Below are positions 26,486 through 34,666 of a stretch of 61,377 nt of DNA, in pieces. The notes under the pieces are model-generated. The model was not told where the DNA came from. It saw nothing but the letters and a program-made list of their open reading frames with translations, and made no database searches. Made by a program: the position numbers and the translations under genes. Every line of letters begins with the position of its first letter. Position 1 is the first letter of the stretch. This stretch comes from a bacterium BMS3Bbin05 (GTDB taxonomy: Bacteria > Nitrospirota > Thermodesulfovibrionia > Thermodesulfovibrionales > BMS3Bbin05): the NCBI GenBank assembly GCA_002897855.1, contig BDTO01000003.1, positions 1 to 61,377 on the forward strand, read 5' to 3'.

Positions 26486-26503
26486 TTTAAGCTTGATGAA
26501 CAG

Positions 26504-26619
26504 GTAAAAAATCCTGAATTGTCATGCCGGGCGCCGGTGAAGAATCCCGTTTTTGAGATTCTTCGACAACCCTTCGGCAGGCTCAGGGCATGGCTCAGAA
26601 TGACAGAAGAGCTTTTTAC
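26504..26619. repeat. GTAAAAA...TTTTTAC inverted-repeat element, copy 1
   Basis: Bounded by GTAAAAA (26504-26510) and CTTTTTAC (26612-26619). The inside carries GTCATG- and CAGAATGACA-type segments and a CTTCGACAACCCTTCGGCAGG stretch. A related element is at 37767-37885. An open reading frame starting at 26590 inside it is not the true start of the downstream gene. Confidence 0.5.
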
Positions 26620-26646
26620 GGCTCCATCGAGCCCGGGAGGTGTTGT

Positions 26647-27276
26647 GTGGGAGTAGGAATAAAGAGTCTTGTTGTAGGTCAGCTTGAAGAAAACTGCTAT
26701 GTTGTTTACGACGAAAGCAGCGGAGAGGCGATGGTAATTGATCCCGGAGATGAACCGGACAGGATTATCGATCTGATATCTGAAGATAACCTGGCTGTAA
26801 AGTATATTGTCTGTACTCATACTCACTTCGACCATGTCGGCGCCATCCCTGAGCTGAAAAAAGAAACGGGGGCAAAACTCATTATGCATGGTGATGAGAA
26901 AGAGGTATATGCGGCTGCGAAAGACATGGCCGCATTCTGGGGATATGATATTGATGAACTCCCTGAACCGGATATGTTTGTACGGGAGGGAGATTCAGTA
27001 GGGTTAGGCTCCTTGAAATTTGAAGTATTGCATACACCCGGCCACAGTCCCGGCGGCATATGTCTGTACGGTGAAGGCATCCTCTTTTCGGGCGATACGG
27101 TCTTTGCCGGCTCTATCGGCAGAACGGATTTCCCCGGAGGGAGCATCGATAAGATGAAGGACTCTTTCAGGCGCATTATATCCCTGCCGGATGAGACCAG
27201 GATTCTGCCGGGCCACGGACCGGCTACAACAGTCGGGGCGGAAAGGAATGAGAATTTCTTTATGTCTGAGCTTTAA
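26647..27276 (+). CDS. Metallo-beta-lactamase-fold hydrolase (glyoxalase II-like)
   Basis: The 209-residue product starts at GTG 26647, 7 nt after GGGAGGT. It has the binuclear zinc site: CTHTHFDHVGA (HxHxDH), the HTPGHSPGG histidine, SGDTVFAGSIGRTD aspartate and LPGHGPATT final histidine. Substrates of this subgroup range from S-lactoylglutathione to other thioesters or persulphides; none can be assigned here. Followed 47 nt later by nth. Confidence 0.9.
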   Translation: MGVGIKSLVVGQLEENCYVVYDESSGEAMVIDPGDEPDRIIDLISEDNLAVKYIVCTHTHFDHVGAIPELKKETGAKLIMHGDEKEVYAAAKDMAAFWGYDIDELPEPDMFVREGDSVGLGSLKFEVLHTPGHSPGGICLYGEGILFSGDTVFAGSIGRTDFPGGSIDKMKDSFRRIISLPDETRILPGHGPATTVGAERNENFFMSEL

Positions 27277-27322
27277 CCCTTCGATCGGTTCTTTCTCAAG
27301 ATGAATGGTTAAAAGAAACATT

Positions 27323-27955
27323 ATGAATTCAAATAGAATGATTGATGAGATACTGAAACGGTTGAAAAGAGAATACCCGGAACAAGAAACTGCCCTGAAA
27401 CATGCAAATCCGTTTGAGCTTCTTGTCGCAACCATCCTTTCGGCCCAAACGACGGATGTTCATGTTAATAAGGTTACGGAAAAGCTTTTCAGGAAGTATA
27501 AAAACATCAACGACTATGCCTGTGCCCCGCTGGAAAAATTCCTGGAAGATATCAGGTCGGTCAATTTTTATAAAAACAAGGGGAAGAACATCCGGGGAGC
27601 GGCCGGAATGATAGTGGAGAGATTCAATTCACGGGTTCCGGGAACCATGGAAGAACTAATTACACTTCCGGGGGTTGCCCGCAAGACCGCAAATATAGTT
27701 CTTTCAAATGCATTTGGCATTAATGAAGGTATAGCGGTTGATACACATGTAAGACGGCTCTCAAACAGGCTGGGGCTCACAGAAAATCAGGATCCTGTTA
27801 AGATCGAACAGGACCTCATGAAGATTACTCCCAAAAAAGAATGGTCAAACCTTTCGCATCTTCTCATCTATCATGGCAGGAGTGTATGCAATGCAAAAAA
27901 GCCCCGGCATGATATATGCGTTTTGCATGATTTATGTCCATCTAATGCCATTTAG
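27323..27955 (+). CDS. nth: Endonuclease III with an altered Fe-S cluster motif
   Basis: The 210-residue protein has the HhH-GPD glycosylase signature: TLPGVARKTANIVLSNAFG (helix-hairpin-helix with catalytic Lys), VDTHVRRLSNRLG (catalytic Asp) and TILSAQTTDVHVNK. It removes oxidised pyrimidines and nicks abasic sites. The C-terminal cluster loop reads C189-x6-H196-x2-C199-x5-C205 instead of four cysteines, so the second ligand is His. Start is uncertain (ATG at 27323, or 27305 or 27338). No strong Shine-Dalgarno. Confidence 0.92.
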   Translation: MNSNRMIDEILKRLKREYPEQETALKHANPFELLVATILSAQTTDVHVNKVTEKLFRKYKNINDYACAPLEKFLEDIRSVNFYKNKGKNIRGAAGMIVERFNSRVPGTMEELITLPGVARKTANIVLSNAFGINEGIAVDTHVRRLSNRLGLTENQDPVKIEQDLMKITPKKEWSNLSHLLIYHGRSVCNAKKPRHDICVLHDLCPSNAI

Positions 27956-28141
27956 CACCGGAATTCCACGGATAAGCCCCTGGAATTCTGCTGATGTATT
28001 TGGAAATTGGATAGGAAAGATTTTTTTATATTTAAGGATAATCAATCGTGTTGTGAAAGATGTACCGGGATTCAGCGATAAACAGCACTGCTTATCGCCG
28101 GATTCGTGATGTAATAAACACTTTATTTTCCGGAGAGACTG

Positions 28142-28573
28142 TTGCAGATAGTAAGGGACAAGTTATGGACGTGGTACCTGCCTGATACTGAAAGATCGAT
28201 AGACAGGGATGAATGGCTGGAATCGGGCGGGAAGTGGATCATCTTTGATTCAAAGAGCCGGATCGAAGAGCTTGCCGACAGGTTGAAGCCATTGATAGAT
28301 TCGGGAGAGATAGAGAGCGCCAAGTCCTGGAACGGTGATCCCGGTGCAATAAATGTCTATTCCCTTGACAGAGACAGGGAGAAGAACCGGAAGATATTGG
28401 AAAGTCTCGGTGCAGGGGATACGAGGGTATGGGAATATGACTATGCATGGTGCAAAAATATTAAACATCCGGCAAGTTTTGTCTTTTCATGGTCATCCAA
28501 ATTCAGGACTATCCTGAAAAGTTATGGTGTTAAAGGTACTTTGGGACTGGTACGTGATATACTTCAGGGCTGA
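28142..28573 (+). CDS. Hypothetical protein (143 aa, TTG start)
   Basis: The frame begins at TTG 28142, about 8 nt after GGAGAGA. It encodes a compact alpha/beta protein: DKLWTWYLP, GGKWIIFDSKSRIEELADRLKPLIDSGEI, KSWNGDPGAINVYSLDRDREKNRKILESLGAGDTRVWEYDYAW, FVFSWSSKFRTILKSYG. The regular strand-helix pattern suggests a real fold, but I recognise no family. It ends 110 nt before the cobalamin riboswitch and is probably not part of that operon. Confidence 0.65.
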   Translation: MQIVRDKLWTWYLPDTERSIDRDEWLESGGKWIIFDSKSRIEELADRLKPLIDSGEIESAKSWNGDPGAINVYSLDRDREKNRKILESLGAGDTRVWEYDYAWCKNIKHPASFVFSWSSKFRTILKSYGVKGTLGLVRDILQG

Positions 28574-28683
28574 TTGCCTGCAGTCTGAATAACTCTTCAA
28601 ATAGCTGCCAATGATAAGATGTTACCGATTACCGGCTGATCAGTACATCCTTGACATTGAATCCCGCTTTCTGTTTGAATAAA

Positions 28684-28930
28684 GCAGTCGGCCAGGGGAT
28701 TTTCCTCTGGCGGCACAGATGGTTGTGAGGAAGAGGGTGAAAATCCCCCGCTGCCCCGCAGCCGTGAAGGGAACGAAAGCCTGAAAAGGCAGGGATTAGG
28801 GTTTAGGGATTCGTTTTTCGTTGCCGATCCCCAACAATCTATCCCAGCCTAAAAGCCACTGTCCCGGGTAATGCCTGGATGGGAAGGCGGGCAAGTAGGC
28901 AGCCCTGAGCCGGAATACTTCACCATCTGC
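28684..28930 (+). promoter_or_regulatory. Cobalamin riboswitch upstream of btuB
   Basis: The conserved core is readable in order: GGTGAAAATCCCCCGCTGCCCCGCAGCCGTGA (28736-28768), then the B12-box half GCCACTG (28855-28861), GGGAAGGCGGGCAAGTAGGC and GAGCCGGAATACTTCACCATCTGCC near the 3' end (28910-28930). It would bind adenosylcobalamin and repress the uptake operon. An unusually long peripheral arm (about 28790-28850) contains TTAGGGTTTAGGGATT-type sequence. It ends 27 nt before the btuB start codon, so control of translation initiation is likely. Confidence 0.93.
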
Positions 28931-28957
28931 CAAATACCTCGCGGGAGGACTACAACG

Positions 28958-31015
28958 ATGAAGTATCTTTTCACGCCTTTTTTCCCACCCTTTGCCGTAT
29001 TCGGTAAAAAACTCTCAAGGATTTCGGACGCCATCCGGATGAACATTATTAAAATGGCTCCTTACATGCTGTTGTTCTCTCTTGTATCCGCCGGCCCTGC
29101 ATTCGGTGTTGAAAATCAGATGGGAGAAGTTGTGGTAACAGCAAACAGGTACCAGGAAGAAGTGAAAGACATACCTGCCAACGTAACCGTAATCACTGAA
29201 AAGGACATCAATAATTCAACAGCGCAGAACATCCCTGAGCTCCTGAGAGATCAGGTCGGCGTCCAGGTCAGTGATATAACCGGAAGCCACCGCTATTATA
29301 CAGTGGACTTGAGAGGATTCGGTGAGACTGCCGGGTCCAATACGCTCGTGCTGGTTGACGGCAGAAGGGTCAACGAGGCAGACCTGAGCGGCACCGACTG
29401 GACCCAGATCCCACTGTCAAGGGTGGAGAGGATAGAGATCGTCAGAGGAGGCAGGGGGGCTGTTCTATACGGGGACAATGCATCCGGGGGTGTGGTAAAT
29501 ATAATCACCAGAGAAGGGAACAAATCCAGTGCCGGGGTGTCGGGAAGCGCCGGAAGTTACGGCACGTATAAAGGCAGTGCCCATGTAAGCGGCAGACTGA
29601 ACAGCCTGTCGTATGCCGTATCCGGGACATACCTGAATTCTGACGGTTACAGGGATAACAGTAAGACAAAGGCAAAGGATGCAGGTCTTGATCTGAGTTA
29701 TTATCCTGGAAATCTCGTGCGGCTCAATTTCAGCAGCGGCTACCACAAGAACGATTCAGGACTTCCGGGTTCCCTCTTTGAAAATCAGCTTGAACAGTCG
29801 AGGACGCAGTCCCTGCATCCGGATGATTTTGCCAGGGTCAAGGACTATTATTTTAAGGCCGGACCTGAGATTTATTTCCGGAAGGACAGCAGTTTCAAGC
29901 TCGATGCATCTTACAGGAAAAGGCATTCTCTTACATTCGCTTCTTTTTCCGGCGGAGAATTTACCGGTGATACGGGGATAAAGACTCTGTCCGTCTCTCC
30001 GCGGCTGCTGTTGAAAAGCAATATGGGCAATGCCGGAAACACTTTAACCATCGGCTATGATTATGAAGATGCAAAGGAAAATATTACAAACGATTCCCTG
30101 TTTTTTGGTTCTCATACGGTTGGTAATTTCAATTTTGAGAAGAAGAACTACGGTATTTACGTAAATAATGAGTTTGTCGCATTAAATAACATTACGCTTT
30201 CTGCGGGCTACCGCTATGATAAGGCGGATTTTCAATTCGATCCCGGCAGTCCGGGAAGTGTATCTGTTAATGAGAATCTGTACACATTAGGGATAAACTA
30301 CAAGTACCGCAACAAGTCATATTGCTATATGAGTTATGCGCGGAGTTTCAGATATCCCCTCTTTGATGAATACTTTAGTTTCTTTACAAATACTGTAAAT
30401 ACCGGGCTGACGCCGCAGACATCCCGCGATTACGAGATAGGGGTAAGACATTATTTTACAGATGTATCATATGCGCACATTAACATATTCCGCATTGAAA
30501 CCGACAGGGAGATTTTCTATAACCCTGTGACTTATGCGAATGAAAACATTGATGGTAAGACCCGGCGCGATGGAGTTGAGCTATCCTTTAACGCCGGTTT
30601 TTTCGACTGGCTGGCGTTCAATGGAAGCTATACTTATACGGATGCCGGGATCAGGGGCGGTCAGTTTAAAGGTAATGATTTCCCGGGTGTGCCCAGGCAT
30701 AAAGCAACGCTTGGAACAGTACTTTCTTCCAATGGGGCATCCCTTGCATTAAATGGTGTATATACGGGGAAGCGCCGTTTTATCAGTGATTTTTCAAACA
30801 GCTTCACTAAACAGAAGGATTATACGGTGCTGAATGCAAAATTCAGGTATAAATGGAAAAAGCTCTCCGCCTTTCTGGATATAAATAATTTAACCGATAA
30901 GGAATACTCCGAGTATGGGGTCATAGGTTTCAACATGGCAACCTTCAGCAGTGAAAAGGCGTTTTATCCTTCACCCGGGAGGAACTATCTCTTTGGAGTA
31001 AGCCTTGATATTTAG
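28958..31015 (+). CDS. btuB: TonB-dependent outer-membrane cobalamin receptor BtuB
   Basis: The 685-residue receptor starts at ATG 28958, 9 nt after GGGAGG. A signal peptide (APYMLLFSLVSAGPAFG) is followed by a TonB box (GEVVVTANR), the plug domain (IPELLRDQVGVQVSD ... VDGRRVNEADLSGTDW ... IEIVRGGRGAVLYGDNASGGVVNIIT) and a long beta-barrel ending in LFGVSLDI with a terminal aromatic pattern. An internal ATG at 29039 just before the signal is an alternative start. The riboswitch immediately upstream and btuFCD downstream define it as a B12 or cobinamide receptor. Confidence 0.94.
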   Translation: MKYLFTPFFPPFAVFGKKLSRISDAIRMNIIKMAPYMLLFSLVSAGPAFGVENQMGEVVVTANRYQEEVKDIPANVTVITEKDINNSTAQNIPELLRDQVGVQVSDITGSHRYYTVDLRGFGETAGSNTLVLVDGRRVNEADLSGTDWTQIPLSRVERIEIVRGGRGAVLYGDNASGGVVNIITREGNKSSAGVSGSAGSYGTYKGSAHVSGRLNSLSYAVSGTYLNSDGYRDNSKTKAKDAGLDLSYYPGNLVRLNFSSGYHKNDSGLPGSLFENQLEQSRTQSLHPDDFARVKDYYFKAGPEIYFRKDSSFKLDASYRKRHSLTFASFSGGEFTGDTGIKTLSVSPRLLLKSNMGNAGNTLTIGYDYEDAKENITNDSLFFGSHTVGNFNFEKKNYGIYVNNEFVALNNITLSAGYRYDKADFQFDPGSPGSVSVNENLYTLGINYKYRNKSYCYMSYARSFRYPLFDEYFSFFTNTVNTGLTPQTSRDYEIGVRHYFTDVSYAHINIFRIETDREIFYNPVTYANENIDGKTRRDGVELSFNAGFFDWLAFNGSYTYTDAGIRGGQFKGNDFPGVPRHKATLGTVLSSNGASLALNGVYTGKRRFISDFSNSFTKQKDYTVLNAKFRYKWKKLSAFLDINNLTDKEYSEYGVIGFNMATFSSEKAFYPSPGRNYLFGVSLDI

Positions 31016-31037
31016 AATTATGAGGTAAAGGAAGATC

Positions 31038-31892
31038 ATGAAGCGGTTATTTATTGCTGCGATCTTTTGCATGCTTTTTCATGGGGTTGCTTATGCCTTG
31101 CCGCCTCAAAGGATTATATCGCTTGCACCGAGTATCACGGAGATACTCTATGCCCTCGGGCTTGAAAACAGGATTGTGGCCGTTACCAGTTTCAGCGATT
31201 ATCCCCCCCGGGTCAGGGAAAAGGCCAAAATAGGCGGCATGGTTAATCCTTCCCTCGAGGCTATTGTAAGATTAAATCCTGATATTGTAATCCTCACGAC
31301 AGACGGCAATCCAAAAGAGGTTGAAATTAGATTGAGACGCCTTGGCATCAGGACATATGTCTCCAGTGCAACCCGGATATCGGAACTCCCGGATGAGATA
31401 AGGAAAATCGGTTCTTTGCTCGGGGTGAAGGCCAGGGCGGAAAAACTGGCTGAACATATAGAGGCGGCCGTCAGTGATTCAATAATTAAAGCAAAATATT
31501 TATTGAAAGACGATTCGCATAATGTCATACGTAAGAAAGCGGTTTTTATTGTATGGCCCGCACCTCTCATTGTTGCGGGGCCGGATACCGCGATCGATGA
31601 TACGTTAACAATGCTCGGGTGGGATAATATAGCTGCGGATGCGGGATCGAGGTATCCCAGATATTCTATTGAAGAGCTTATCCGCCGTTCTCCCGATGTC
31701 ATTTTTATTGGAAAGGGAAGCGGTATGGATGAACTTTCCAGCGGGCTGCTTAAGAAGCTTGACATGCTCGATGCGGTCAGGAAAGGGCGGGTTTATTTCA
31801 CGAGCGACGCACTATACAGGATCGGCCCGAGGGTGATTGACGGGATTAAAGAAATCTCGGGATATCTGAGTAAGGCTGAATCGGAACAGTGA
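31038..31892 (+). CDS. btuF: Periplasmic cobalamin-binding protein BtuF
   Basis: The 284-residue protein has a cleavable signal (LFIAAIFCMLFHGVAYA) and the class III binding-protein fold: QRIISLAPSITEILYALGLENRIVAV, IGGMVNPSLEAIVRLNPDIVI, a long connecting helix, and VFIVWPAPLIVAGPDT. It delivers cobamide to BtuCD. Start 22 nt after btuB; stop is 1 nt from the btuC start. Confidence 0.92.
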   Translation: MKRLFIAAIFCMLFHGVAYALPPQRIISLAPSITEILYALGLENRIVAVTSFSDYPPRVREKAKIGGMVNPSLEAIVRLNPDIVILTTDGNPKEVEIRLRRLGIRTYVSSATRISELPDEIRKIGSLLGVKARAEKLAEHIEAAVSDSIIKAKYLLKDDSHNVIRKKAVFIVWPAPLIVAGPDTAIDDTLTMLGWDNIAADAGSRYPRYSIEELIRRSPDVIFIGKGSGMDELSSGLLKKLDMLDAVRKGRVYFTSDALYRIGPRVIDGIKEISGYLSKAESEQ

Positions 31893-31893
31893 T

Positions 31894-32856
31894 ATGAGGA
31901 GAGTTGCATTAATAACAACCAGTGCGTTTTTTATTGTTGCGGTTTCTCTCTTTATCGGGCCGCGAATCATAAATCCATTTGCCATGGGCGCTACCGGGAG
32001 CAGGATTATAATGTCCATACGCCTGCCGCGACTAATAATTGCCATGCTCATGGGTTCCGCGCTTGGCGCATCCGGGGCCGTCCTGCAGGGCATATTAAGA
32101 AACCCCCTCGCAGACCCATATGTGCTTGGGATATCAACCGGCGCTGCATTAGTGGCCTCATTCGGACTCCTCCTCGGCAGTTCGGTATTTGGTTATTTTA
32201 CTATACCCGTATTGGCATTTATCGGAGCTGTTGTTGCGGGTATCCTGGTTGGTGCGATCGGATATAAGAGAGGAGGTTTGTGGCCGGAGCGACTGCTGCT
32301 TGCAGGGGTAGGGCTCGGTTTCCTTTTCTATGCATTGCTGATGCTGATATTGAGCATATCTACCAATGAGGGGATAAGAAGGGCGCTGTTATGGATCTTC
32401 GGTGACCTCTCCATGTCGGACTGGGTTCTCATACCATATGGATTTGTTTTCATATCAGCCGGTTTTGTGCTTGCCCTCTGGAGGGCAAAGGGGTTGAATG
32501 CCCTGATGCTCGGGGATGAGATAGCCCACAGCCTGGGTTTTTCTCCGAATAAGGAGAGGACCCTGTTATTTTTATCGGTTAGCCTTATGACTGCTTCGTC
32601 TGTATCATTGGGCGGAGTTGTCGGTTTTATAGGTCTGGTCATTCCGCATATAATCCGGTTTTTAGTGGGTGCGGACTCAAGGATATTAATCCCCATGTCG
32701 GCGATAGCAGGTGGAACCCTGTTGTGCGTGGCCGACACCATAGGGAGGACGGTTGCCGCTCCGATGGAGCTTCCGTCCGGGATAATAACGGCGATTATCG
32801 GAGCGCCCTATTTTCTCTATCTTTTAAGAAAAAAGGGCATCCTGGGTGAACAATAA
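31894..32856 (+). CDS. btuC: Cobalamin ABC transporter permease BtuC (FecCD family)
   Basis: The 320-residue protein has about nine to ten membrane helices with the FecCD signatures LPRLIIAMLMGSALGASGAVLQGILRNPLADPYVLG and the cytoplasmic EAA-like loop region GDEIAHSLGFSPNKER followed by GGVVGFIGLVIPHIIRFLVGAD. It forms the inner-membrane channel with BtuD. Tightly packed in the operon. Confidence 0.94.
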   Translation: MRRVALITTSAFFIVAVSLFIGPRIINPFAMGATGSRIIMSIRLPRLIIAMLMGSALGASGAVLQGILRNPLADPYVLGISTGAALVASFGLLLGSSVFGYFTIPVLAFIGAVVAGILVGAIGYKRGGLWPERLLLAGVGLGFLFYALLMLILSISTNEGIRRALLWIFGDLSMSDWVLIPYGFVFISAGFVLALWRAKGLNALMLGDEIAHSLGFSPNKERTLLFLSVSLMTASSVSLGGVVGFIGLVIPHIIRFLVGADSRILIPMSAIAGGTLLCVADTIGRTVAAPMELPSGIITAIIGAPYFLYLLRKKGILGEQ

Positions 32857-32868
32857 GGAATCGGTCAT

Positions 32869-33612
32869 ATGGGAATTATCGAGTTAAGGAATATATCGTT
32901 TTCTTATGGAGTCGATAATTTTATAGATGATCTTTCGATGTCCGTTGACAGCGGAAAATTCGTGGGGATCATAGGAGCTAATGGTTCGGGCAAGTCTACA
33001 CTTCTGAAACTAACTGCAGGTATCCTCAGGCCTGCTGCAGGCCGGATTTTGCTATGGGGAAAATCTATATACGATTACAGGGGCAAAGACAGGGCAAAGC
33101 TCTTAAGTTATCTTCCGCAGCTGCTCGATATAAGCATTCCGTTTACTGTAAAGGAACTGATAAGCATGGGGCTTTATCCTTATGATATCATGCCTGAACT
33201 GTCACCTGAAGAGGCCGTATCCATGGTCGGCCTTGAAGATAAATTATTCTCTCCGATCAGTGAATTAAGCGGGGGTGAACGGAGGCGGGTCTATATTGCC
33301 ATGACTCTTCTTCAGGGGGCGGGGATACTTCTCCTCGATGAGCCGCTTGCAAATCTCGATGTCAAGTACCAGATAGAATTCATAAGACTTCTAAGGGAAC
33401 TTCGCAGGGAAAAGGATATCTCGATTATCATGGCCTTGCATGACATAAATATGGCATTCCGGTTTGATGAGTTGTATGTGATTAAAGAAGGCAGAATAAT
33501 CGCGTCAGGTGTTCCCTCTGATGTCATAACAGCTGAACTGCTCAAGGAGGCCTTTGATATTGATTTGAAGATATTTGATCAGGGTAATGGTATGGTCTCA
33601 TTCGGATATTAA
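32869..33612 (+). CDS. btuD: Cobalamin ABC transporter ATPase BtuD
   Basis: The 247-residue ATPase has Walker A GIIGANGSGKSTLL (about residues 35-48), Q-loop LSYLPQLL, signature LSGGERRRVYIAMTL, Walker B GILLLDEPLANLD and H-loop ALHDINMAF. It drives import through BtuC in the cytoplasm. It starts 12 nt after btuC and is followed by tonB. Confidence 0.95.
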   Translation: MGIIELRNISFSYGVDNFIDDLSMSVDSGKFVGIIGANGSGKSTLLKLTAGILRPAAGRILLWGKSIYDYRGKDRAKLLSYLPQLLDISIPFTVKELISMGLYPYDIMPELSPEEAVSMVGLEDKLFSPISELSGGERRRVYIAMTLLQGAGILLLDEPLANLDVKYQIEFIRLLRELRREKDISIIMALHDINMAFRFDELYVIKEGRIIASGVPSDVITAELLKEAFDIDLKIFDQGNGMVSFGY

Positions 33613-33632
33613 CCTTATCAGGAAACAATGCA

Positions 33633-34451
33633 ATGAGTTTGGCAGGTAAAAGCGGAATGAACCGGATGCATGGCATAATTGCATCCTCTATACTCCATGT
33701 GTTGATATTGTCCTTTCTTTTTATCACAGGTACAGCGGTCAAGAGAGAGGAATTTGCTTCAATAAAGGTCATAATATCCGGGGCAGAGGAGTTAACGGGT
33801 AAGAAGCCGCCGACCTCCGGAGAGAACAGGCCGGACATAGCGGGATTGAGGAAAAAAGCGTCTCCTGCAGTGCACGATAACCATCCCATGGTTATTAAGA
33901 CGGAAGAGGCCGGGAAAGTAAAGAAACCGGAGAACACTCCGGACACCGATGATAATGAGCAGGCACATCTCATGGCGGAGGATATAGCGACTCGCGTGCA
34001 ACCGGCCGGAACAGAAATCGCCCGCATAAATAAAGATACGAAAACCTGGAATGGGAATAGTGTTATTAACGGTGCAGTTGATCCCATGCATGGTGGCGGT
34101 GACTCTCTGGCATCCTTTGCGAGTCGTGATAAGGCGAATAAAGCTGATTACGAAGGCTGGGTTTATACAGGCAGGTTCGGAAGCGGAAACGGGCCGGGAT
34201 TCATTAAACAGGAGATACCGGTGTATCCACTTTTTGCCAGGAGAATGGGCAAGGAAGGCAGGGTTGTCCTTAAGCTGTTGATCGATGAGCTTGGTCATCT
34301 GATGAAGGTGGAAGTACTGGAGGGTGCAGGATTCGGGTTTGACCGCTCGGCGGTAGAGGCTATCAGGGATTCAAGTTTTCGTCCTGCTACTCTAAACGGT
34401 ATGCCGGTTAAATCGCGGACCAGGCTGCCTGTCAGGTTTGTCCTTAAATAG
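33633..34451 (+). CDS. tonB: TonB-like energy transducer; stop codon supplied by a repeat
   Basis: The 272-residue protein has one N-terminal membrane helix (GIIASSILHVLILSFLFITG), a low-complexity periplasmic spacer, and a C-terminal TonB domain beginning QEIPVYPLFARRMGKEGRVVLKLLIDELG with FDRSAVEAIRDSSFRPA near the end. It couples inner-membrane energy to the btuB receptor. No exbB-exbD pair is nearby, so partners must be elsewhere. The TAG stop (34449-34451) is the first three bases of inverted-repeat element C, so the original C-terminus may have been slightly different. Confidence 0.88.
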   Translation: MSLAGKSGMNRMHGIIASSILHVLILSFLFITGTAVKREEFASIKVIISGAEELTGKKPPTSGENRPDIAGLRKKASPAVHDNHPMVIKTEEAGKVKKPENTPDTDDNEQAHLMAEDIATRVQPAGTEIARINKDTKTWNGNSVINGAVDPMHGGGDSLASFASRDKANKADYEGWVYTGRFGSGNGPGFIKQEIPVYPLFARRMGKEGRVVLKLLIDELGHLMKVEVLEGAGFGFDRSAVEAIRDSSFRPATLNGMPVKSRTRLPVRFVLK

Positions 34452-34594
34452 AGTCTGTGTATAAATTACCATTTTTTATTTTTGTCATGCTCGAAATCTG
34501 TAATCTGGCATTCAGAACTTATAGAAAAGAATAGATTCCGGCTTAAGGACTGCCGGAATGACAGATAGAGAGACTGACTTTATACATAGACACT
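34449..34594. repeat. 145-bp TAG...CTA inverted-repeat element, copy C
   Basis: Same orientation as A and B. The left end TAGAGTCTGTGTATAAA begins at the tonB stop codon. The internal hairpin is the alternative version (CCGGCTTAAGGACTGCCGG). The right end is TTTATACATAGACACTG. It separates tonB from the bzaF-like gene. Confidence 0.85.
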
Positions 34595-34666
34595 GATTAG
34601 GGATTGCGGCGCGGCAGGGAGCCCGGGAAAGAGTGAATGATGATTATAAACAGAATGGAGGAATCT

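Noticed and set aside
26590-26646. N-terminal extension of the MBL hydrolase starting at ATG 26590
   Set aside because: It lies in an inverted-repeat element. GTG 26647 has a strong Shine-Dalgarno and fits the family start.
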